From Syntrophotaleaceae bacterium (lineage in GTDB: Bacteria; Desulfobacterota; Desulfuromonadia; Desulfuromonadales; Syntrophotaleaceae), in assembly GCA_041390365.1 (NCBI GenBank), contig JAWKQB010000002.1, forward strand, positions 310,001-374,000: a stretch of DNA of 64,000 nt, in the 5' to 3' direction. The notes under the pieces are model-generated. The model worked only from the letters and a program-made list of their open reading frames with translations. It searched no databases and had not been told where the DNA came from. Every line of letters starts with the position of its first letter. Within the stretch, counting starts at the first letter, position 1. Made by a program: the position numbers and the translations under genes. Below are positions 1 through 7,908 of this stretch, in pieces.

Positions 1-53
1 ACGATTTTTCCCAAGATGCTAGAATGGGGTGTCTGACGCGAGGGCAGCTATCG

Positions 54-1142
54 ATGAAGCGGTTACGAGAGGATCTCCGTCAGGGGGATCACCTGTTGCG
101 CGATCCGGAAGCATCGGCACAGGCCGTCGGTCTGCGCTACATGCATGACGGTCTTTCCGGCATCCGGCGCCGAAGGCACGGAAAAGGGTTCACCTACCTG
201 GATCAGAATGGGCAAACCATCCGCGACAAGCTGATCCTGGAGCGCATCCGCAGCCTGGTCATTCCGCCGGCATGGACCGAGGTCTGGATCAGCCCAACTT
301 CCGATGGTCATCTGCAGGCCACTGGCCGGGACGAACGGGGGCGTAAGCAGTATCTGTATCATCCGGAGTGGGCAGAGTTTCGCAACCGGGTCAAATTCTC
401 CCATATCCTGCAGTTCGCCGATGCCTTGCCCCTGTTGAGGCGCAGGGTGGAGGCGGACCTGCGCCAGCGACGGCCTACCCGGGAGAGAATTCTTGCCGCC
501 GTCATCCGGCTGCTGGAAAAGAGTCTGATTCGGGTCGGCAATGAAGCCTACCGGCGGGAGAACGACTCCTTCGGCCTCACCACCCTCCGGCGTCAGCACG
601 TGGAAGTGACCGCTGCGGAGATCCGCTTCTCCTTCCGGGGAAAATCAGGCAAATGGCATGAGAGAAGCGTGCGGGACCGGCGAGTCGCCGGGGTTTTGCG
701 GAAAATCCTCGAACTGCCCGGGCAGGAGCTGTTCCGCTATCTGGACGACGAGGGGGAGTTGCGTACCGTCGCTTCGGAAGATGTGAACGAATACCTGCAG
801 GCGGCGACCGGTTCGGAATTTACCGCCAAGGACATCCGGACCTGGCATGCCACGGTTGGTGCCGCGGACGCCCTGCGGTCCCTGGGACCGGCAGAATCCG
901 CCTCTCAGGAAAAGAAGAACATAGCTGCGGCCCTGCGCCAGGTGGCCGGACTCCTGGGCAACCGTCCGGCCGCCAGCCGCAAGTACTACATCCACCCGCT
1001 AATCCTGCAATCCTATGCGGAGGGGACGCTGCTTCCCGCCCTCGATCTGATCCTGGAAAAAGTCGAAGAAAACCGCCCTCCGGAACTGGACCCCATGGAG
1101 ACGGCGGTGAAGATTTTCCTCGAATTCCGCCGCTCAATGTAG
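54..1142 (+). CDS. DNA topoisomerase IB (poxvirus/bacterial type)
   Basis: A type IB topoisomerase relaxes supercoils by nicking one strand through a 3'-phosphotyrosine. The N-terminal part (about residues 30-110) matches the bacterial TopIB N-domain, followed by the catalytic domain with RVGNEAYRREN, FRGKSGKWHE and KDIRTWHAT. The last supplies an active-site arginine, and SRKYYIHP near the C terminus supplies the catalytic tyrosine. About 360 residues is normal for the family. ATG at 54 is preferred because GAGGGCAG lies upstream; an in-frame ATG at 24 lacks a ribosome site. It is the first gene in the window, so any upstream partner is not visible. The family assignment is firm. Confidence 0.9.
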   Translation: MKRLREDLRQGDHLLRDPEASAQAVGLRYMHDGLSGIRRRRHGKGFTYLDQNGQTIRDKLILERIRSLVIPPAWTEVWISPTSDGHLQATGRDERGRKQYLYHPEWAEFRNRVKFSHILQFADALPLLRRRVEADLRQRRPTRERILAAVIRLLEKSLIRVGNEAYRRENDSFGLTTLRRQHVEVTAAEIRFSFRGKSGKWHERSVRDRRVAGVLRKILELPGQELFRYLDDEGELRTVASEDVNEYLQAATGSEFTAKDIRTWHATVGAADALRSLGPAESASQEKKNIAAALRQVAGLLGNRPAASRKYYIHPLILQSYAEGTLLPALDLILEKVEENRPPELDPMETAVKIFLEFRRSM

Positions 1143-1146
1143 TGGG

Positions 1147-1710
1147 TCAGGCAAAGGTAATGTCGAAAGGCTTTCTTCTGGTCGGTTTCTTTCCGGCCCC
1201 GTCTGGGTGGCCGAGGATGATCGGAGCCACCAGTTCCCAGCCCTCCGGCACGCCCAGTTCCTTTTTCACCGCGGGATCGGAGAAGAGGTTGTGGGCAAAT
1301 CCGATCCAGCAGCAGCCGAGACCATCCTCTTCGGCCAGCAGATGCAGATTGTAGGCGACCATGCTGCAGTCATAGACATGCCAGAAGGCCTGGCTGTCAC
1401 CATAGATGATGATCAAAGCGGGGGCATCGTAGAAGATATTGTAATTCGGATTCTTGAGTTGTTCCTCGTACTGCTGGATGTAGGGGCAGGAGGCCAGCTT
1501 GTCCAGCCAGTCCTGCTTGGCGGCATCGGAATAGGCCTTCATTCTGGCTTTGTCGGTGACGACCACGAACCGCCAGGGCTGGTTGTTTGAACCGCTCGGC
1601 ACCCAGACCGCATCCTGGATCAGCCCGGTAATCTGCTCCCTGGAAAGGGTTTCGTCGGTGAATTTCCTGCAGGTGACCCGCTTCTGAATCAGAGCCCTCA
1701 AGCTGTCCAT
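1147..1710 (-). CDS. Nitroreductase family protein
   Basis: This 187-residue protein fits the FMN-dependent nitroreductase fold, which reduces nitroaromatics, quinones or related substrates with NAD(P)H. The N-terminal RVTCRKFTDE supplies the usual R-x-x-R-x-F/Y phosphate-binding pattern, SGSNNQPWRF is the conserved flavin-contact segment, and GCCWIGFAHN plus LGHPDG match the C-terminal family blocks. A strong AAGGAGGAG ribosome site precedes the ATG. It is convergent with the topoisomerase gene, only 4 bases apart, and appears monocistronic. The substrate cannot be deduced. Confidence 0.88.
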   Translation of the reverse strand: MDSLRALIQKRVTCRKFTDETLSREQITGLIQDAVWVPSGSNNQPWRFVVVTDKARMKAYSDAAKQDWLDKLASCPYIQQYEEQLKNPNYNIFYDAPALIIIYGDSQAFWHVYDCSMVAYNLHLLAEEDGLGCCWIGFAHNLFSDPAVKKELGVPEGWELVAPIILGHPDGAGKKPTRRKPFDITFA

Positions 1711-1907
1711 GCATACTCCTCCTTGAAAGAAATTCTGTTGTGTCCGATTCGATGCGACAAAGGATAACCCCTTTAATATTTCGAAATCAATAGAAGGCTG
1801 TTCAGATCTTCCGGCTTAAGGAACTCGAATGGGAATCCGAGAGCTTAGGCGTTCCGTCTCAATCCGCCGGCGAAACAACGACCGATTGCGGTCATTTTTG
1901 GTGAAAT

Positions 1908-1923
1908 TCACCCATATGGGTGA
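1908..1923. promoter_or_regulatory. Perfect 16-bp palindrome upstream of the discoidin/GLUG gene
   Basis: TCACCCATATGGGTGA is a perfect palindrome 77 bases before the start at 2000, in the roughly 290-base gap between the divergent nitroreductase and surface-protein genes. Its size and symmetry suit a dimeric regulator's operator. No regulator is identified. Nothing else in the gap is recognised apart from the GGAGG site before 2000. Confidence 0.45.
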
Positions 1924-1999
1924 TTTCTCCACGGGCGACTCCTGCTATTAATACCCTGTAGGGAATGGTTTTCAATCAGGACTTGGAGGGGAAGACATC

Positions 2000-4231
2000 A
2001 TGCCGAAGAGACTCTCGATCAGCAAACAGATGCAGGCAGCACCTGAGGACAGAACAATAAACTTTTTTTTGCGAGCCGTGCGGACCTTCAGTGCCATCCT
2101 ATTGGGGTTTGTGCTGACGACGCCGGGAGCGGGGCCGGCGCAGGCCGAAAATCTTGCCCTGAACAAGACAGTTATTCCTTTCACCAACACCGCCCCGGTG
2201 GCCGTGTACCACCCGGACAATATTGTGGACGGAGACGATACGACCGTCTGGTACAGTTATCAGGGAATTAACAACCAGGTCTCTTTTGTTCTGGATCTGG
2301 GCAGCGAGGAGGAGATCGGGCGTTACCGGTTTATTCCGCTTCAGGCGGCCTCGGTGCTGGTGGAAACATCCCTCGACAACAGCTCCTGGACCGAGCGGTT
2401 GAACCAGTCTCTCGCCTTCCCCTTCAACACCGAACTGGAGGTTACGGAGACAGCCCCCTACCTGGCCCGCTATGTCCGTTATACCAGCACGAACAGTCAT
2501 TTTGCCTATGTCGGCCTGGCAGAGTTCGAAGTCCATCCGCCCACCCCGTCGGTTTCCTTTGCCGGCGGAGACGGATCTGCCGCCGATCCTTTTCAGATAG
2601 CCACGGCGGAACAGCTCGATGCGATACGGGATCATCTCGATGCCCATTTCATTCTGCTCAATGATATCGATCTGGATGTCGCGCCCTACAACACGGGAGC
2701 CGGGTGGGAGCCGATCGGGAATTATTTCGGTTTCGGCGACCCCGACAACGCGCCCTTCACGGGAAGTCTGGACGGCGCCGGCTACACCATCGACAACCTT
2801 TCCATCAGTCGGCCCGATGAAGATTATGTCGGCCTGTTCGGCTGGGCCAGCGGCGCAGTGCTGGAAAATTTGCGCCTGCAGGTGGCGATCACCGGCAAAT
2901 CGTTTGTTGCCGGCCTGGTTGGCAATATCGAGCCCGGTACCATCACCAATGTTCAGGTCACCGGTACGGTCACGGCCACCGCCAATGCCGTGGGCGGTCT
3001 GGCCGGGCGTATCCGAGAAACGGCAGTCGCCGACTGCAGCGCCGATGCGGAAATATCCGGAGGCAGCGACACCTATGGAGGCGGGACCGATGTGGGTGGT
3101 ATGATCGGCAATGTGCAGAACGACTCGGCTCTCTCCTCCTGTTTTGCCCGAGGTTCGGTCAGCGGCAGATCGATGCGGATCGGCGGGCTGGTCGGCACCC
3201 TGTATGCTTCCAGCATGGTCGATTCCTACGCCACGGGAGATGCGGTGGGGCGGGAGTCCGTCGGCGGCCTGGCCGGAGAGCATAGCGGCAGTTCCACGAT
3301 TTCCCGATCCTTTGCTACGGGTCATGTGACCGCGAACGCCAACGGGAATACCTTCTTTGGCGGCCTGGTGGGGAACAATACCGGTACGGCTCGCATCGCC
3401 GATGCCTTTGCCACGGGGCGCGTGGAAGGAGTGGGCGCCTGCGGCGGCCTGGTCGGTCTGAACAATACCAGCGCTTCCATTGCCAGGGCCTATGCGGTCG
3501 GCCGGGTTGTCGGCAGTGGGGATTCGGTGGGCGGCCTGGTCGGAGGGAATAGCGGAACGGTCGAGACGTCTTACTACAACAGCGAGACCTCCGGGCAAGT
3601 GGATGCAGGCAAAGGCACTCCGGCGACAACGGACGAAATGCGCAAGCAGGCCGCCTTTATCGATTGGGATTTCCCCGGCGTGTGGAAGATCGTCGAGGAT
3701 CATACCTTCCCCTTCCTGAGCTGGCAGACCTTTTCAACCGTGGCTCCGTCCCTGCTGGCACCCGTTGACGGAGACACCATTGCCGATCTCAACCCGACCC
3801 TGGCCTGGCTACCCGCTCCAGGTCCCGATGGAGAGGAAGTCGCTCAGTACCAGGTACAGGTGGCTACCAGCCCGGACTTTGTCGTGGGGCTTCAGCAATT
3901 CAGTGTTTCGGCAACCGGGGCTTTACTGCCATCCGGTCTTGGCTTTGCCGCACTGCTTCTGTCCACAGGCACCTTCGTCGGACGGCGCCGCCGGGTGGCG
4001 GTTCTGGTGACGGGTGCGGCACTGGTCTTGCTGCTGTTCAACGGTTGCGGCGGCAGTGGAAGCAGCAGCAGTGGACAGGATGGTGAGGAAAGCGACGCCG
4101 CCATTAGTCTTGACCTGCAGAACCTGGATGAGGCGACCACCTATTACTGGCGGGTCCGTGCACGTGATAATCAGGGCCAATGGTCCGATTGGAGCACCGA
4201 ATGGCATTTCGCCACGGGAGGTTCTGAATAG
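2000..4231 (+). CDS. Exported F5/8-type C and GLUG-repeat protein with internal lipobox-like segment
   Basis: A secreted or surface protein of 743 residues. Residues about 20-48 form a signal peptide ending near PAQA, after a long n-region. Residues 50-180 resemble a discoidin (F5/8 type C) carbohydrate-binding domain starting ENLALNKT. Residues about 190-560 carry repeated GLUG motifs (GGLVGNNTG, GGLVGLNN, GGLVGGNSG) as in bacterial surface adhesins. The end is fibronectin-III-like (YYWRVRARDNQG). Oddly, that domain is interrupted at residues about 630-700 by LPSGLGFAALLL, RRRR, then a hydrophobic run ending FNGC (Cys683) and GGSGSSSS, like a sorting signal followed by a lipoprotein signal. 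A GGAGG ribosome site precedes ATG. Function is inferred as adhesion or polymer binding. Confidence 0.78.
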   Translation: MPKRLSISKQMQAAPEDRTINFFLRAVRTFSAILLGFVLTTPGAGPAQAENLALNKTVIPFTNTAPVAVYHPDNIVDGDDTTVWYSYQGINNQVSFVLDLGSEEEIGRYRFIPLQAASVLVETSLDNSSWTERLNQSLAFPFNTELEVTETAPYLARYVRYTSTNSHFAYVGLAEFEVHPPTPSVSFAGGDGSAADPFQIATAEQLDAIRDHLDAHFILLNDIDLDVAPYNTGAGWEPIGNYFGFGDPDNAPFTGSLDGAGYTIDNLSISRPDEDYVGLFGWASGAVLENLRLQVAITGKSFVAGLVGNIEPGTITNVQVTGTVTATANAVGGLAGRIRETAVADCSADAEISGGSDTYGGGTDVGGMIGNVQNDSALSSCFARGSVSGRSMRIGGLVGTLYASSMVDSYATGDAVGRESVGGLAGEHSGSSTISRSFATGHVTANANGNTFFGGLVGNNTGTARIADAFATGRVEGVGACGGLVGLNNTSASIARAYAVGRVVGSGDSVGGLVGGNSGTVETSYYNSETSGQVDAGKGTPATTDEMRKQAAFIDWDFPGVWKIVEDHTFPFLSWQTFSTVAPSLLAPVDGDTIADLNPTLAWLPAPGPDGEEVAQYQVQVATSPDFVVGLQQFSVSATGALLPSGLGFAALLLSTGTFVGRRRRVAVLVTGAALVLLLFNGCGGSGSSSSGQDGEESDAAISLDLQNLDEATTYYWRVRARDNQGQWSDWSTEWHFATGGSE

Positions 4232-4292
4232 TTTCCGTACCCGCCGCTTTTTCGGAGCCAACCTTCCGGTTGACTGCCGGCCGCTCTCTGAT

Positions 4293-4330
4293 CAGCCCCA
4301 TTCCCCAACAGGAATGGGGCTGATTTCAGT
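4293..4330 (+). terminator. Rho-independent terminator after the GLUG protein gene
   Basis: A perfect 12-bp stem (4293-4304 with 4311-4322, arms CAGCCCCATTCC and GGAATGGGGCTG) around a 6-base loop is followed by ATTTCAGTT. It lies 62 bases after the stop at 4231. The T tract is short. Confidence 0.7.
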
Positions 4331-4336
4331 TACGGT

Positions 4337-4365
4337 TTGACACGCTTCCTCGACACGGGTAATAT
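4337..4365 (+). promoter_or_regulatory. Strong sigma-70 promoter for the GHMP/TrpF-like operon
   Basis: TTGACA at 4337-4342 and TAATAT at 4360-4365 are separated by exactly 17 bases, a near-consensus housekeeping promoter. It sits just after the preceding terminator and leaves a leader of about 140 nt before the start at 4513. No known riboswitch was recognised in that leader. Confidence 0.75.
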
Positions 4366-4512
4366 GCCATCCATTTAAAGAGCTTATTAATCCTCTTTTT
4401 CCGACAGCATTAAAGGGATCACAAAGGAGAACCACGGGTCTGTGGCGGCAGGGATTTGCCACGGCGGACCAATTCGGATCGTTATCAAACCAGCAGGGGA
4501 GGACGGAGCGTC

Positions 4513-5739
4513 ATGGAGAGCAGCAAGGCGGCTGTAAATTTGAAGCCCGAGAAGCAGAGCCTCGAAATCGGTATCATCGGAGGACCTTTCGACCGGATCA
4601 CCACTGTCCTGAGCGAATTCGAGCCGGGGCAAAAAGACTTTATCCGACCCCTCGAAAGTTTCGGAGTGACTCCCCGCACGGTTGCGGAGGTGGCCGAGAG
4701 GGAAGTCGAGATCAGGGTCCCGGCCCGGCTTCACCCCACCGTGCTCGACATGAACCGCTTCAACCTGCAACGCGCCGGCGGCGGGGGGATCGGGATCGGC
4801 ATCCAGGTCTATTTTCACGCCCGGGTCCGCTCCCTGAAAGCGCCGGAATTCCTCGTCAGCGGCGAACGTACCCTGATCATGGAGCATTTCTGCCATATCT
4901 TCAAAGAACTGCTCGGCTATCGGGGCGGATTCGAGATCGAGCTGCACGACCATAAACGCCGCCATGTCGGCCTCGGCTCCTCAATCGGCTCAATGGTCGC
5001 CGCCTGCATCGGCATCAACGAGGTCCTCGGCCGCCCCTTCAACGGTCGCGAACTGCGCCGCATCATCGGCTATCACTCCTGCGAGGAAAGCCCCAACAAC
5101 AACGGCTACCTGATGCCGGCCTTCGAAACCGGCATCGGCGCCATGGTCGGGGTCAATGGCGGCTGGATCCTCGGCACTGACGATCTGGAAATGGTGTACC
5201 GGGTCCCCCTCCCCGACACCAAATGCATTGTTTTCATCCCCGACGTTCCCAGTCTCGAAGACGAGTTCCTCGGCAAGGAGACCGCCGCCGAATCGGAAGT
5301 CGAGCTGCTGCTGCGCCGCGCCCGCTATCTCGACTCGATGCAATCGGGCGTCAAGTCGCAACTGGTCCTCTACGATATGCTCCCGGCCATGATCAAGGGC
5401 GATCTCAAGGCCATCGGCGATGCCATGTTCGATCTCACCTTTCTCGGTTCCAAGCGCGCCGAGTGCGAGCAGCACGGATCCCACGGCGCACCGGTCTACA
5501 ACTACATCAGCACCTTCCGCGAAATCGGCGCCGAGGTCTCCGGCATGAGTTCGGTGGGGCCGACCATCTTCGCCCTGACCCGCAGCGACGACACCTACCG
5601 GCGCATCCTCCGCTATCTCGAATCCCAGGGTATTCCGAAAAGCCGCATCATCGAAACCGCCGTCGACAACATCGGCAGCCGGATCATCGAAAACGGCGTG
5701 GAACGGGTCTTCGCTCATGACGGCTGGCTGCACTGTTAA
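4513..5739 (+). CDS. GHMP-superfamily protein, beta-RFAP synthase-like
   Basis: The 408-residue product has the GHMP kinase-fold ATP/phosphate loop VGLGSSIGSMVAA at about residue 155. Its N-terminal VPARLHPTVLDMN and GGGGIGIGI resemble beta-ribofuranosylaminobenzene 5'-phosphate synthase, the methanopterin-pathway enzyme that joins PRPP to 4-aminobenzoate with loss of CO2. C-terminal MSSVGPTIFAL matches the GHMP C-domain. ATG at 4513 is chosen because GGGGAGG lies upstream; an upstream in-frame start at 4456 has no ribosome site. It overlaps the next gene by 23 bases, implying translational coupling with a TrpF-like isomerase. No other methanopterin genes are visible, so the substrate may differ. 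Kinase activity is not excluded. Confidence 0.72.
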   Translation: MESSKAAVNLKPEKQSLEIGIIGGPFDRITTVLSEFEPGQKDFIRPLESFGVTPRTVAEVAEREVEIRVPARLHPTVLDMNRFNLQRAGGGGIGIGIQVYFHARVRSLKAPEFLVSGERTLIMEHFCHIFKELLGYRGGFEIELHDHKRRHVGLGSSIGSMVAACIGINEVLGRPFNGRELRRIIGYHSCEESPNNNGYLMPAFETGIGAMVGVNGGWILGTDDLEMVYRVPLPDTKCIVFIPDVPSLEDEFLGKETAAESEVELLLRRARYLDSMQSGVKSQLVLYDMLPAMIKGDLKAIGDAMFDLTFLGSKRAECEQHGSHGAPVYNYISTFREIGAEVSGMSSVGPTIFALTRSDDTYRRILRYLESQGIPKSRIIETAVDNIGSRIIENGVERVFAHDGWLHC

Positions 5740-6421
5740 GCTGTGCGGCACAACCAGCCGCAAGGATGCCGAGCTGGCCGCCAGGGCCGGCGCCGACTGG
5801 TTCGGGGTCGTGGTGGAGGTCGGTTTCTCGCCCCGCTCGCTCAGCCTGGAGGCGGCCCGCCCGCTTTTTCATGATCCTCCGATCCCGGCCGTGGCACTTG
5901 TTTTCGAAATGGCTGAGCCGCGTGTGCGGGACCTGATGGCGGAGTTGAACCCCTGTGCCGTGCAGTTTCTCAGCCAGGAGGATCCGAACCTGCTGCGCCG
6001 CCTCAAGGATGACTTTCCGGGGGTGCAGCTCTGGCAGTCGATCCATCTGCCGCCCGCCGGGGTTGCCGTTTCCCGCGAGGAGGTGATGGCATCGGTGCGC
6101 AGCTACATCGACGCCGGAGCCGATCTGCTGCTGTTCGACACCGCCGCCACCGTCGACGGCAGAAAAAAGTACGGCGGCACCGGGATGATCGCCGACTGGC
6201 AGGTGATCCGCGAGACCCTTGATCAGATTCGCGGCGAGGTGCCGGTTCTGCTCGCCGGCGGAATCGCTCCGGATAATGTGGCGGCGGCCATCGAAGCGGT
6301 GGCCCCTGATGGGATCGATCTCTGCTCGGGGGTCGAAGCGCAGCCCGGGCTGCGGGATCCGCTCAAGGTCGCGGCGTTGATGAGGGCGGTACGAAGCGAC
6401 CGAGGTCAAATAATCAGCTGA
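5717..6421 (+). CDS. TrpF-like phosphoribosylanthranilate isomerase homologue
   Basis: This 234-residue TIM barrel retains the TrpF signatures: VKLCGTTSRKDA with the general-base cysteine position, LLFDTAATVDG with the acid aspartate position, YGGTGMIADW, LLAGGIAPDNV and DLCSGVE. TrpF performs the Amadori rearrangement of N-phosphoribosyl anthranilate in tryptophan synthesis. No other trp gene is near. Instead it overlaps by 23 bases a beta-RFAP-synthase-like gene, whose known reaction also uses a phosphoribosyl arene. A role on a related phosphoribosylated aromatic or sugar is therefore a reasonable inference; it could alternatively be the cell's ordinary TrpF. Confidence 0.75.
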   Translation: MTAGCTVKLCGTTSRKDAELAARAGADWFGVVVEVGFSPRSLSLEAARPLFHDPPIPAVALVFEMAEPRVRDLMAELNPCAVQFLSQEDPNLLRRLKDDFPGVQLWQSIHLPPAGVAVSREEVMASVRSYIDAGADLLLFDTAATVDGRKKYGGTGMIADWQVIRETLDQIRGEVPVLLAGGIAPDNVAAAIEAVAPDGIDLCSGVEAQPGLRDPLKVAALMRAVRSDRGQIIS

Positions 6422-6464
6422 AAAACAGGGCAAAATCTACTTCGCCGGTCCCGGCCGGCAGCCG

Positions 6465-6500
6465 GCTAACTTTCTTTTCAAGGCCGAAAAGAAAGTCAGC
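6465..6500. repeat. Inverted repeat in a 343-base gene-free gap
   Basis: Arms GCTAACTTTCTTTTC (6465-6479) and GAAAAGAAAGTCAGC (6486-6500) pair with one mismatch around AAGGCC. The gap 6422-6764 holds no convincing gene. From general knowledge, similar CTTTCTTTT...AAAAGAAAG blocks recur as dispersed intergenic repeats in many proteobacteria. It may act as a terminator for the TrpF-like gene, and the dehydrogenase downstream may therefore have its own promoter. Confidence 0.5.
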
Positions 6501-6764
6501 AAAGAAAAGGCCTTGCACTTGCAGTGGGCGTCACCAGTCAGCAAACCTGCAGTCGCGCTGGCAAACGCGTTCGGCTCAGGTTTCTGCCGGCTTTTTCACT
6601 CCTGCGAGAAGTTCGGTGGAAGTCAGCCTTTTCCCCTCTTTCAACCCGGCGTTAAGAGGCTGCTTGTTGAAAGGCAAAAAACCAAAACAAATCTGCCCGT
6701 TTCTAATGTGGGCGGCACATCGTTTTTGCCTTGACCATGTTGAATCAGAAAAAGGAATGAATTT

Positions 6765-7799
6765 ATGAAAGCCGCTGTGGTACACGGCAAAAACGATATC
6801 CGCATCGAGGAATACCCCAACCCGACAGCGGGGCCGGGAGAGATGGTCGTCCGCATCAAGGCTTCGGGAATCTGTGCGACGGACATCAAGACCCTGCTCG
6901 GTCAGGGGCTGCCGAAGCATCTGCCGACCATCCTTGGTCATGAGGTGGTCGGCGAAGTCCATCAACTGGGGGGTGGGGTTGCCGGGTATGCGCCTGGCGA
7001 TCGGGTCGCGGTCTATCCGATAGCGGTCTGCGGCGAATGCGTGTTCTGCCGCAAGGGGCGGCACAATCTCTGCGAAAAGGAATTCGGTCTCGGCCACGGC
7101 ATCGACGGCGGCTTTGCCGAATACGTCCGTCTGCCGAGGGAGATCGTCAATATCGGCGGCGTGGTCAAAATCCCTGACAGTCTGTCTTTCGAAAAGGCCG
7201 TGATGGCCGAGCCCCTCTCCTGCGGCCTGGCGGCCCTGCGGGCAAACCGGGTTCAATCAGGTGATACCGTGCTGATCGTCGGAGCCGGACCGATGGGTCT
7301 GATCCACCTCAAGCTGAACAAATGGGCCGGGGCCCGGGTCATTGTGACCGATCTCCTGGATCGCCGGCTGGCGGTTGCGCAGCAGATGGGGGCCGATCTG
7401 TGCATCGATGCCAAGGGAGGGGATCTGGCGCAAAAGGTCGCGGAAGCCACCGGGGGCGCCGGTGCGGAGGTGGTCATTGTCTCCCTGGGGATCCCCGCGG
7501 TGATCGAGGAGAGCCTCAAGCTGGTGCGCAAAGGGGGCACCGTCAATATCTTCGGCGGCCCTCCCGCCGGGCAGCCGATCACCGTCGATCCGCGTTGGCT
7601 GCACTACCAGGAGATCGTCCTGACCGGCACCTTTGCCGCCACCCCGGACGATTTCCGTCGCACTCTTGAACTGATCGCCGAGGGGGAGCTCGAAGTCGAG
7701 GACCTGATTTCCGATCGCTTCACCCTCGACAGCATGCTCGATGCCGTCGAGCGGGCCAAGAATCAGGAGATGATCCGGGGGATTGTTCTGTTCGAATAG
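6765..7799 (+). CDS. Zinc-dependent medium-chain alcohol/polyol dehydrogenase
   Basis: This 344-residue MDR-family enzyme oxidises an alcohol or polyol with NAD(P)+. The catalytic-zinc region is GICATDIKT and LGHEVVGEV. The structural-zinc cysteines sit in CGECVFCRKGRHNLC. The Rossmann glycine motif is VGAGPMGL at about residue 170. It resembles sorbitol or threonine dehydrogenases more than short-chain alcohol dehydrogenases. AAGGA precedes the ATG. It follows the GHMP/TrpF-like pair after a repeat-containing gap and precedes a DhnA-type aldolase by 109 bases. A dehydrogenase-aldolase pairing suggests sugar or polyol-phosphate chemistry; the substrate is unknown. Confidence 0.85.
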   Translation: MKAAVVHGKNDIRIEEYPNPTAGPGEMVVRIKASGICATDIKTLLGQGLPKHLPTILGHEVVGEVHQLGGGVAGYAPGDRVAVYPIAVCGECVFCRKGRHNLCEKEFGLGHGIDGGFAEYVRLPREIVNIGGVVKIPDSLSFEKAVMAEPLSCGLAALRANRVQSGDTVLIVGAGPMGLIHLKLNKWAGARVIVTDLLDRRLAVAQQMGADLCIDAKGGDLAQKVAEATGGAGAEVVIVSLGIPAVIEESLKLVRKGGTVNIFGGPPAGQPITVDPRWLHYQEIVLTGTFAATPDDFRRTLELIAEGELEVEDLISDRFTLDSMLDAVERAKNQEMIRGIVLFE

Positions 7800-7862
7800 A
7801 AGGGACATCCTGCTGCACTTATTCAAGTCGCCGCAGGATCGACCAGGCTTTTTTCGACCCCG

Positions 7863-7883
7863 AAACCGATACCGATACCGATT
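7863..7883. repeat. CGATAC hexamer run
   Basis: Tandem ACCGAT/CGATAC hexamers lie just before the ribosome site of the aldolase gene. The same style of hexamer run recurs at four other intergenic sites in this window. Confidence 0.5.
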
Positions 7884-7908
7884 TAGTTCAAATGAAGGAG
7901 ATAATCCC

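Noticed and set aside
2099..3703. 534-residue open frame antisense to the GLUG protein gene
   Set aside because: No recognisable domain; open frames opposite G+C-rich repetitive genes are expected by chance.
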